Assembly: GCA_024224995.1 (NCBI GenBank)
Contig: JAAENB010000164.1
Coordinates: forward strand, 1 to 5,636
Length of the DNA stretch: 5,636 bases
Source of the DNA: a bacterium
GTDB taxonomy: Bacteria > Spirochaetota > UBA4802 > UBA5550
Direction: 5' to 3'
A program made the translations under genes and the position numbers. Under the pieces are notes generated by a model, which saw nothing but the letters and a program-made list of their open reading frames with translations, was not told where the DNA came from and searched no databases. This document shows positions 1-5,571 of this stretch, one piece after another; position 1 is the first letter of the stretch; each line of letters starts with the position of its first letter.

Positions 1-41
1 ACGTTTTTCGGTATATTAAGACACGACCGACCCTGTATAGC

Positions 42-63
42 GGGGTGCGACCCCTGCGAGGGG
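42..63. other. Two overlapping, mutually exclusive GC hairpins
   Basis: GGGGT (42-46) pairs with ACCCC (50-54) across a GCG loop. The same CCCC (51-54) can instead pair with GGGG (60-63) across TGCGA. Only one of the two can form at a time. The segment stands out as a GC-rich island in AT-rich DNA and is followed by an A-run, not a T-run, so on the + strand it does not look like an intrinsic terminator. It could be part of an upstream gene's end, a structured RNA leader or a dispersed repeat. The pairing is seen in the sequence; any function is inference. Confidence 0.4.
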
Positions 64-75
64 AAAAAATACGTC

Positions 76-135
76 AGAAACTAAATAGTATTGCGATCTG
101 CTTCCAGGCCCGCTCACTTGCACAATTTAGTTTCT
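76..135. repeat. 11-bp perfect inverted repeat with 38-nt spacer
   Basis: AGAAACTAAAT (76-86) is exactly complementary to ATTTAGTTTCT (125-135). As RNA it would form an 11-bp, AT-rich stem closing a 38-nt loop. The right arm ends just before the AGAGG (140-144) that serves as a possible ribosome binding site for the small ORF at 154, so the stem could sit in that ORF's leader. It could also be a remnant of an insertion or a chance palindrome. Confidence 0.5.
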
Positions 136-153
136 TGAGAGAGGAAAAAAACA

Positions 154-240
154 ATGGTGATCCTGAACAAAAACATAAAAACCAAAACTATGATTATCAC
201 CCTGATTCTTTTTTCCGGTATCATCAATGAAAACCGCTAA
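154..240 (+). CDS. Possible 28-codon ORF resembling a truncated signal peptide
   Basis: ATG at 154 is preceded by AGAGG at 140-144 with a 9-nt spacer, a plausible ribosome binding site. The 28 residues comprise a basic start (MVILNKNIKTKT) followed by a hydrophobic run (MIITLILFSGII) and then NENR and a stop. This is the layout of a signal peptide or first membrane segment with nothing after it. It could be a leader peptide, a small membrane protein, or the 5' remnant of a membrane or chemoreceptor-like gene lost by deletion. No continuation in another frame was found in the downstream 100 bases. The family is not recognised. Confidence 0.3.
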   Translation: MVILNKNIKTKTMIITLILFSGIINENR

Positions 241-304
241 AAAATAAATTTAACCTGTTCTTTTGTTTTTGAGCAACCGCCTGGCCGGGTTAAAAGTTTA
301 TGTG

Positions 305-324
305 TTGACGTAGACTTCTATAAT
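305..324 (+). promoter_or_regulatory. Weak promoter candidate (TATAAT box)
   Basis: A perfect TATAAT lies at 319-324. A TTGACG at 305-310 is close to the -35 consensus, but only 8 bases separate the two, too short for a sigma-70 pair. Either the TATAAT works with a poor -35 near 296-301, or TTGACG works with a weak box near 330-335 (TACCAT, 19-bp spacer). If real, the transcript would have a leader of about 200 nt before the Kelch gene. Confidence 0.2.
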
Positions 325-520
325 AAGCATACCATGGAGCAAGCCGCGCTAAAAAAATTTCACTATTATCCCTTATGGTGAGAAAAATTCTCGCCTCCTG
401 GGAAAATTTTTAGTATATTAGTTGCATAAAAAATTATAGACTGCGTGGTCTTCCGGTTTTACTTAAAAAACCATCTTTTTTATTCATAAATTCATGCATA
501 TATAAACTTAATAAAACTCT

Positions 521-529
521 GAGGAGGAG
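521..529 (+). promoter_or_regulatory. Strong ribosome binding site of the Kelch gene
   Basis: GAGGAGGAG ends 4 bases before the ATG at 534; counted from the AGGAGG core (522-527) the spacer is 6 nt. This near-perfect Shine-Dalgarno sequence fixes the start codon and suggests efficient translation. Confidence 0.85.
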
Positions 530-533
530 AACT

Positions 534-1886
534 ATGAAAAAAAGTTTAAACAGAAAAATATTGTTTTTTTTATTTGCAGCAGCCTGGCTAATACTATCAT
601 GTGATGAAGGATCTCTTAGTACGCCTGGGGTTATAGGAATAACTCCAACGAATGATACTACACCCGCATGGAGCTGGGGGGCTGTTGAGGAAGCGACAAA
701 ATATCGCTATGGTTATGCGGAAGGAACCTGGATAACAGAATCAGCAGTCGGAACAAACTATATTCCGTCTTCCCCTCTGAGTTATGGCGATAATACACTC
801 TATGTACAGGCAGGGAATGATGCCGGAGACTGGTCATTAAGCGGAAGTTTTACCATAACCATTAAACAACCCCTTTCATATGTATGGAGAAAAAGAGAGC
901 CGGCACAAAGCCCGGAATCACGCGTTGGCCACTCTTTAACATACGCGGGCGGCGATAAGCTAATTTTATTTGGCGGTTCTAGCGACAATAGCTGTTTGAG
1001 TGATACCTGGGAGTATGATCTCTCTGCTAATACATGGACAGAATATAATACAGCAGGAACAATACCCGATGATCGCTCTTATCATTCAATGGCATACTCC
1101 TATGAGGACGGTCGGCTCTATCTCTTTGGAGGAACAGGATATGGTATGGTTGATCCCTTTAGTGATACCTGGCAATATAATATCTCCGATCATTCCTGGA
1201 CCGAGCCGAGCTTGACAGGAGACGGAGTTCCATTTCGCATGGGACACGCAATGGCCTATGGCGGAAAAGGAGAAAACTATCCCGATTCCGAAGGCAAAAA
1301 AATAATCCTTTTTGGCGGACATAGGGAAACTATGTATGACCTGGCTTTCTATGGCAGTACCTGGGAATTTGATAACTTTAGATTAACCTGGGACAAATTT
1401 AATACAGAGGGAACAACACCGGGAGCCAGAAGCTGGCACGCAATGGCTTATGCCGGTGAAAACGAATCTGGTAATTCGACTTTTATCCTCTTTGGCGGCA
1501 TGAGCTGGACCTTGCCTCATTATCCTAACCCGGGAACGCAAACTTTTTTGGGAGATACCTGGAAATATGACAGGTCTATCCACATGTGGACGCCGCATAA
1601 TACAAGCGGAGAAAGACCGGAAGAGCGAAGCAGACACGCCATGGCCTATCTTGGTGATAATAAAGTTCTATTATTTGGCGGTTCCGATGGAAGTACTACT
1701 TTCGGTGATACATGGATATATGACGCTGCTACATTAACATGGGAAAAATATGAGATTGCGGGTGACAAGCCTCCGGCTCAGACAAATCATGCAATGGCCA
1801 ATATTGGAGAAAATAAAATTATCCTCTTTGGTAAGAACAGTGAAGGCGGCACCAATGGAGAAACCTGGGTTTTTGAATTGGAATAA
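534..1886 (+). CDS. Lipoprotein with FN3-like module and six-bladed Kelch beta-propeller
   Basis: A 450-residue protein. Residues 1-22 form a signal peptide (basic MKKSLNRK, then a hydrophobic core) ending in the lipobox ILSC, so Cys23 should be lipidated and the protein anchored to a membrane, probably facing the periplasm or outside. Residues about 34-110 form an FN3/Ig-like module (PAWSWG, YRYGY, LYVQAGNDAGDWS). Six Kelch repeats follow at about 130-169, 181-223, 235-286, 299-352, 365-403 and 416-450, each with (R)xxHxMAY, a LFGG-type strand, DTWxYD and usually a closing xWT strand. The sixth lacks that last strand and has LFGK for LFGG; VWRK at 117-120 likely supplies the strand and closes the ring. 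Kelch propellers usually bind proteins or carbohydrates; the ligand cannot be read here. No catalytic residues are seen. It is monocistronic, ends with TAATAA, and converges on the leftward genes. Confidence 0.9.
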   Translation: MKKSLNRKILFFLFAAAWLILSCDEGSLSTPGVIGITPTNDTTPAWSWGAVEEATKYRYGYAEGTWITESAVGTNYIPSSPLSYGDNTLYVQAGNDAGDWSLSGSFTITIKQPLSYVWRKREPAQSPESRVGHSLTYAGGDKLILFGGSSDNSCLSDTWEYDLSANTWTEYNTAGTIPDDRSYHSMAYSYEDGRLYLFGGTGYGMVDPFSDTWQYNISDHSWTEPSLTGDGVPFRMGHAMAYGGKGENYPDSEGKKIILFGGHRETMYDLAFYGSTWEFDNFRLTWDKFNTEGTTPGARSWHAMAYAGENESGNSTFILFGGMSWTLPHYPNPGTQTFLGDTWKYDRSIHMWTPHNTSGERPEERSRHAMAYLGDNKVLLFGGSDGSTTFGDTWIYDAATLTWEKYEIAGDKPPAQTNHAMANIGENKIILFGKNSEGGTNGETWVFELE

Positions 1887-1889
1887 TAA

Positions 1890-1927
1890 CCGGGATACCC
1901 GGAACAGTTTATACACCTGTTCTTTTT
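1890..1927 (+). terminator. Tandem-hairpin intrinsic terminator of the Kelch gene
   Basis: Directly after the double stop, CCGGG (1890-1894) pairs with CCCGG (1898-1902) over an ATA loop. Then GAACAG (1902-1907) pairs with CTGTTC (1917-1922) over a 9-nt loop and runs into TTTTT (1923-1927). The second hairpin plus T-run is a standard Rho-independent terminator; the stem is short (6 bp). The two stems share base 1902 and so compete slightly. Confidence 0.65.
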
Positions 1928-1979
1928 AATATCCGGGAATTTCCTGTTAAAAAAAGTTTTCTAAAGAGACCGAAGCCGG
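1924..1979. repeat. 56-bp dispersed direct repeat, copy 1
   Basis: This segment matches 5305-5360 at 53 of 56 positions by eye, in the same orientation. The shared core includes ATCCGGGAATTTCC, an A-run, and TCTAAAGAGACCGAA. In this copy the TCTAAAGAGAC and GCCGG parts are the left arm of the long hairpin at 1960-2030; the other copy lacks a matching right arm. The two copies bracket the leftward gene pair. Confidence 0.85.
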
Positions 1980-2030
1980 GCTAACTCCTTAACCAAAGGA
2001 GATCTATGCCCGGCAAAAAGTCTCTTTAGA
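1949..2030 (-). terminator. Long hairpin terminator for the leftward operon
   Basis: TCTAAAGAGAC (1960-1970) pairs with GTCTCTTTAGA (2020-2030), GCCGGGC (1975-1981) with GCCCGGC (2008-2014), and CTCCTT (1985-1990) with AAGGAG (1996-2001): three stacked stems with small internal loops, 71 nt in all. Read on the minus strand, the hairpin begins 9 nt after the stop at 2040 and is followed after AAAAC by seven T (A-run at 1949-1955). On the plus strand no T-run follows, so termination should mainly serve the leftward genes. The elaborate shape could also mark a repeat-type element. Confidence 0.6.
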
Positions 2031-2039
2031 TTACCAGAC

Positions 2040-3020
2040 TTAAATTTGCATTGCATCGATTATCGCTTGAACCTGTTCCCGCACCTCAATTGCTTCTTCA
2101 AGTTCCAATCGCTCCTTAAGATACCCTATAGCTTTATCATTTTTAATAACCCCGGGGTTTTGTATTATCTCAGGTTTAACATTAGAAATTATTTGATCTA
2201 AAGAAAATTGTTTAATATCCTCATCCCTATCTCCGATACGATTTATCGTGGCGTTAATTATATTGATTTTACCTTTTTCTCCTGCTCTTGAATAAATATT
2301 GTTCCACATCCATGTTCCTATACTTATTCCGGTATAGGTATCTTTTTCAGCCATAAAAGAGCCGGAAAATTTTACCGCGATTTTATCGATATCGTCAATA
2401 TTTGCAAAATCACTATCCTTCGCAAGGGCTTCTGCCGCAAAAAGTTTTTGAATAGTATTATCACCCTCGATCCATTCCAAATATACATTCATACGCCGGT
2501 CCGGTTTAAGGTTCTTCTTTTCGGTATCCAGCACAATACGAATCGATTCGGAAAAAGGGTCCTTGAGTCCCTTGATATCGGAAATATACAAAGGGTCAGA
2601 TTCTTCATTAAACTCTCCCGGGTTTACCAGGAATACAAAATTCCCTTTTTCTATCATAACCCTTCCCCAGAGCGGGTCCGGGAACTTTAAACGGGCATAT
2701 TCATCAGCCGGTCTTAAAAATTTGTACTGAATTTTATCCTTTTGCTTTCCGGGTTCCTTTTCAAAGAGAACATCTTCAATTTTTATATCCAATAAAACCT
2801 CTTCTTTTCTGGAAGAAGCTGGAGCGGTTTCAAAGCCTGTTATTTGTCCCCGGTAGATAGAAGTGCCGCTTCTTATCCATGAATATAAAGGTATATCTGT
2901 ATTCATTCTATCCTCTCTTGTTTTTTTTATCTGATTACCGCATAACCGGCAAGAAAGTATAACAGCAGCCAGTAAAAAAATTAATATATATCTTTTATAA
3001 TAATTATCATTATTAATCAC
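2040..3020 (-). CDS. Lipoprotein of unknown function, coupled to the Ig-repeat gene
   Basis: The family is not recognised. From the GTG at 3020 the protein has 326 residues, with a signal peptide ending in VILSC (Cys24 lipidated). That GTG shares its first base with the TAG of the upstream gene (TAGTG), a typical translational-coupling overlap. A TTG at 3041 would add seven residues and overlap more; it is less likely. An internal ATG at 2906 has AGAGGAT just upstream and would give a form without signal peptide. Residues about 45-150 are beta-rich (SGTSIYRGQITGFE, VLLDIKIEDVLFE, EKGNFVFLVN), a pattern I loosely associate with OB/NTR-like domains. From about 180 on it is mostly helical and acidic, ending VREQVQAIIDAMQI, perhaps HEAT-like. 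Both fold guesses are weak. It probably works beside the Ig-repeat protein at the envelope. Confidence 0.82.
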   Translation of the reverse strand: MINNDNYYKRYILIFLLAAVILSCRLCGNQIKKTREDRMNTDIPLYSWIRSGTSIYRGQITGFETAPASSRKEEVLLDIKIEDVLFEKEPGKQKDKIQYKFLRPADEYARLKFPDPLWGRVMIEKGNFVFLVNPGEFNEESDPLYISDIKGLKDPFSESIRIVLDTEKKNLKPDRRMNVYLEWIEGDNTIQKLFAAEALAKDSDFANIDDIDKIAVKFSGSFMAEKDTYTGISIGTWMWNNIYSRAGEKGKINIINATINRIGDRDEDIKQFSLDQIISNVKPEIIQNPGVIKNDKAIGYLKERLELEEAIEVREQVQAIIDAMQI

Positions 3021-5191
3021 TATGTAGCATCCAGTTTGCAATTATCTACAAAATTCGGAGGACATCTTTCAACATCTGTATCTTCCCCCTTTTTGGGAGG
3101 TGAATAAGTGGTCATAGATGCCGGGGCTGTAATCTTAGCGCCGGTTGAGGTCCAACCTGCTGCTGCCGTATACGTTCCATATTCAGCAGACCAGGACGCT
3201 TCCGCAACTACAGCATAATTTTCGTCAAAATCATTTGAATAAGCGCTTAAAAACATATCAAAATCATTTGAACCTGAAATACCGGTAAGATTAGTCGTGG
3301 TGGCAACAGGATGTTTAAGAGGTATTATTATGGCAGGGGAATCCATGACCCTGACAACCCTTTTTAGACCACCCGCTGCAATATTACTTTTGTCTGTATC
3401 TGATGAAGTGACAATAAAAGAGCCTGCTCCGCTTAAGGCGGCTCCACGGGTATCACGCACAGGAAAGGCAAGCTTTGCAGGAGTACCCGTTGTTATTACG
3501 AAAGGAAGTGCGGCATTTTTGGCGATAATTTCTTTTACAGTCTTGCCAGCAGGGTACGTCCCGGTAATCGAATCACTGGTTGTTGTGTGTATATACCCTA
3601 ACCTGACTTTATCCGTTCCCCGCCTCTGGTTGCTTCCTCCGCCTGTTAATTTAACGGTTACTTTGAAAGAGATTGCGTGGTTTAGAAAGTTAGCATCCGT
3701 ATAACTGGCATTCACTGCCGGGCCGGAAGTTCCTCCACTATCAACGACAAGGGTGGTTGCGTTTGAACGAGTATTATTAAACTTGGTATTCCTCTTTATG
3801 ATTTTATTATTTGCCGCGCCAGCCATAACTTCAATTTTAATCATATTAATATTCAATACCAGGCCGGGATCATTCGTATCCCGTTTACTGTTTCCGTTGT
3901 TATCAACAAAGGCGGAAAGATGAAAAGAACCTTCCGAATCCGCTTTCAGGATATGATTTTTATCGTCAACCCCATTCGATTTAGTCGGGAGTCCCGTAAG
4001 ACCTGTGTCATCGACAGCACGCTCAACCTGCCAGCTTACTGTCACATCTGCCGGCAATACATCAGCCTTAAGCTCCAACTTTCCACAACCCTTTGCTATA
4101 TTTATAACTACGGTTTTATTGGCTGCTATATCGGCAGATGTTAAGCTTTTACTGTCTTTTGTACTTTTCTTAGTCTGGTTAGCAGTGCCTGCGGTTTTAT
4201 CGGCATTTTTTCGCGGTGTGCATTTAAGTTTGGCTTCGATCTCTTTAAATTCTACAACTGTTGGTTTAATCGACTCTTTTATTTTAACCCTGTCAATAGT
4301 ATATTCAATTTCCAATGTTGTATCTTCTTTAGCGGCGCTTCCGGTATCACCTTTCATTTCTGTTTTTTCTTTAGTATCTGTTCCCGCCGTAATAGAAGTC
4401 TTTCCCCCGGTGACTTTCCATTTATATGCTATAGTATGCTTGGAAGCATCGATAACCGGTTTAATAACCGCTTTATATTTATCTTTTTTTCCTTTTGCGA
4501 TAAAAAGAGTTGGTTTATCCGTACCATTTTCCGCCATAATTTTAAGCTCAATTATCGTGACTTTAATTTTGGCTGTGACAGTATCTTTATCGACTTTATA
4601 TTCAACGGTTATTTCACTATCATTCTCACTTGCACTAACATTATCGCCTATTATTTCTGTTTTTTCCCTGGTATCCGTACCGGCAGTAATGGAAGTCTTT
4701 CCCCCGGTGACTTTCCATTTATATGCTATAGTATGCTTGGAAGCATCAATAGCCGGTTTAACAACCGCTTTATATTTATCTTTTTTCCCTTTCGCGATAA
4801 AAAGAGCAGGTTTATCCGTACCATTTTCTGCCATAATTTTAAGTTCAATTACCGTGACTTTAATCCTGGCTGTCGCAGTTTTTTTACCGACTTTATATTC
4901 AACGGTTATTTCACTATCATTCTCACTTGCACTAACATCATCGCCTTTTATTTCCACCGTATCGGATGAGTCGCTGCCGACAATTGATATCTTACCCGTA
5001 ACTTTCCATTTGTACGTCCCTCCGGCAGGAGCAACCTTAGCCTTATATTTTATTTTTTTGTCTTTGGTCAGGAGAAGAACCGGGACGTCCGTTCCATTCT
5101 CAGCTTTTATTTCAACCTTCAAAGGTGTCTTTTTTAAATAAATCGTATTTTTTTTCGCATTAGCTACATGTTTTTTTTCGTCGCCACCCAT
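3020..5191 (-). CDS. Large Ig-repeat protein without signal peptide
   Basis: A 723-residue protein from the ATG at 5191; AGGG at 5202-5205 is the likely ribosome binding site. A TTG directly precedes the ATG and an in-frame TAA lies at 5198-5200, so no longer N-terminus is possible. The start (MGGDEKKHVANAKKN) is not a Sec signal. Three Ig-like repeats follow at about 24-115, 116-214 and 215-315, each with AENGTDxP, YKWKVTG and a GDxxSAxxxD stretch; repeats 2 and 3 carry an IDASKHTIA insert absent from 1. A Lys/Thr/Ser-rich linker covers about 324-360. The rest is beta-rich, with DNNGNSKRDTND at 430-441 resembling a calcium-binding DxNxN loop, RRGTDKVRLGYI near 524, and a tail with two Cys (710, 718). 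Ig repeats usually belong to extracellular proteins. I recall similar layouts beside contractile secretion or injection systems, unverified. First gene of a two-gene operon. Confidence 0.82.
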   Translation of the reverse strand: MGGDEKKHVANAKKNTIYLKKTPLKVEIKAENGTDVPVLLLTKDKKIKYKAKVAPAGGTYKWKVTGKISIVGSDSSDTVEIKGDDVSASENDSEITVEYKVGKKTATARIKVTVIELKIMAENGTDKPALFIAKGKKDKYKAVVKPAIDASKHTIAYKWKVTGGKTSITAGTDTREKTEIIGDNVSASENDSEITVEYKVDKDTVTAKIKVTIIELKIMAENGTDKPTLFIAKGKKDKYKAVIKPVIDASKHTIAYKWKVTGGKTSITAGTDTKEKTEMKGDTGSAAKEDTTLEIEYTIDRVKIKESIKPTVVEFKEIEAKLKCTPRKNADKTAGTANQTKKSTKDSKSLTSADIAANKTVVINIAKGCGKLELKADVLPADVTVSWQVERAVDDTGLTGLPTKSNGVDDKNHILKADSEGSFHLSAFVDNNGNSKRDTNDPGLVLNINMIKIEVMAGAANNKIIKRNTKFNNTRSNATTLVVDSGGTSGPAVNASYTDANFLNHAISFKVTVKLTGGGSNQRRGTDKVRLGYIHTTTSDSITGTYPAGKTVKEIIAKNAALPFVITTGTPAKLAFPVRDTRGAALSGAGSFIVTSSDTDKSNIAAGGLKRVVRVMDSPAIIIPLKHPVATTTNLTGISGSNDFDMFLSAYSNDFDENYAVVAEASWSAEYGTYTAAAGWTSTGAKITAPASMTTYSPPKKGEDTDVERCPPNFVDNCKLDAT
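4352..4945 (-). repeat. 297-bp tandem duplication inside the Ig-repeat gene
   Basis: Unit A (4945-4649) and unit B (4648-4352) are adjacent direct repeats of 297 bp, exactly 99 codons. The encoded units match at 87 of 99 residues by eye and the DNA is visibly near-identical over long runs. Each unit runs from the GD[DN]VSASEN strand of one Ig repeat to the AGTDT[RK]EKTE strand of the next, so the duplication joins the back half of one domain to the front half of the following one. Confidence 0.85.
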
Positions 5192-5201
5192 CAAAACTTA
5201 T

Positions 5202-5205
5202 CCCT
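5202..5205 (-). promoter_or_regulatory. Ribosome binding site of the Ig-repeat gene
   Basis: Read on the minus strand, AGGG stands 10 nt before the ATG at 5191, a slightly long spacer. It supports the ATG (or the TTG just before it) as start. No better Shine-Dalgarno sequence lies in reach. Confidence 0.5.
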
Positions 5206-5243
5206 GTAAAAAGTTTAAAAATTTGACTTCTGTTCTGTTAAGA

Positions 5244-5255
5244 AAACTCGAGTTT
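5244..5255. promoter_or_regulatory. 12-bp palindrome upstream of the leftward operon
   Basis: AAACTCGAGTTT is a perfect palindrome, extended to AGAA/TTCT arms with one extra A on the left. It lies about 50 bp upstream of the ATG at 5191, where an operator would be placed. No clear -35/-10 pair was found around it: a minus-strand TTGACT (5293-5298) has only a poor TATTTG 14 bp downstream. It could equally be a chance palindrome. Confidence 0.25.
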
Positions 5256-5304
5256 CTCCCGTTGAACAACAACAAATAGAGAACAAACCTATAGTCAAGT
5301 CTAA

Positions 5305-5360
5305 TTTTAACATCCGGGAATTTCCTGTTAAAAAAGGTTTTCTAAAGAGACCGAATCCGG
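5305..5360. repeat. 56-bp dispersed direct repeat, copy 2
   Basis: Same orientation as the copy at 1924-1979, with three differences in 56 positions. Here the sequence after CCGG changes directly into the CTGTGATTN array, so the hairpin formed by copy 1 cannot form. On the minus strand it still carries the T-run (A5330-A5335), consistent with a broken terminator for a leftward gene beyond the window, or simply with a mobile or recombinogenic sequence. Confidence 0.85.
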
Positions 5361-5483
5361 ACTGTGATTGCTGTGATTTCTGTGATTATTATGATTATTA
5401 TTATGATTCATCACAGACTTATACTTCTTCCCTGTTAAACTTTATACATATCAACAACAAGAGCTCTTTATCACAAAATCAGG

Positions 5484-5571
5484 ACTGTGATTGCTGTGAT
5501 TTTTTTGATTATTATGATTTATCATAGTAATCATTTTATCATAGTAATCATTTAATCATGGGAATCACAGT
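5484..5571. repeat. Inverted repeat within array block 2
   Basis: ACTGTGATT (5484-5492) is complementary to AATCACAGT (5563-5571). Inside it, GATTATTATGAT (5507-5518) faces ATCATAGTAATC (5521-5532) with a single G-T wobble. The block can therefore fold into a long AT-rich hairpin or cruciform centred near 5520. Confidence 0.6.
5521..5554. repeat. 17-bp tandem repeat, two copies
   Basis: ATCATAGTAATCATTTT (5521-5537) is followed directly by ATCATAGTAATCATTTA (5538-5554), identical at 16 of 17 positions. It is built from reversed TGATTN-type units of the surrounding array and fills the right arm of the block 2 inverted repeat. Confidence 0.75.

Larger units (their letters stand above)
241..533. 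other. Non-coding region upstream of the Kelch lipoprotein gene
   Basis: About 290 bases with no credible gene on either strand; the longest ATG frame noticed is a 15-codon ORF at 334-381 without a ribosome binding site. The stretch is AT-rich, especially 465-519. It contains small hairpins (CACTAT 361-366 with ATGGTG 375-380, one wobble; GAGAA 380-384 with TTCTC 388-392) and an isolated TATAAT at 319-324. The promoter of the gene at 534 must lie here or further upstream, but no convincing -35/-10 pair was found near the start codon. Confidence 0.6.

Noticed and set aside
45..230. 61-codon + frame starting at GTG within the GC hairpins
   Set aside because: Start lies inside a hairpin with no ribosome binding site, composition is unlike a protein, and it overlaps the better-initiated short ORF at 154-240.
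334..381. 15-codon ORF downstream of the TATAAT at 319
   Set aside because: No Shine-Dalgarno sequence and too short to judge; the ATG is only about 10 bases after the putative -10 box.
1960..2030. Integron attC site, considered because some treponemes carry integrons and the hairpin lies at a gene end
   Set aside because: The arms lack the GTTRRRY/RYYYAAC core boxes at their ends and there is no integrase gene or series of such sites in the window.
4436..4969. 177-codon + frame rich in Phe/Ile/Asn with a repeated segment
   Set aside because: A second shadow of the same duplicated region in another frame; the internal repeat is inherited from the sense gene.
4005..5141. 378-codon open frame on the + strand opposite the Ig-repeat gene
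   Set aside because: It lies entirely antisense to a convincing gene, repeats because the sense strand repeats, and its hydrophobic Ser/Leu/Ile-rich translation is the mirror of Lys/Val/Thr-rich codons. No ribosome binding site stands out.
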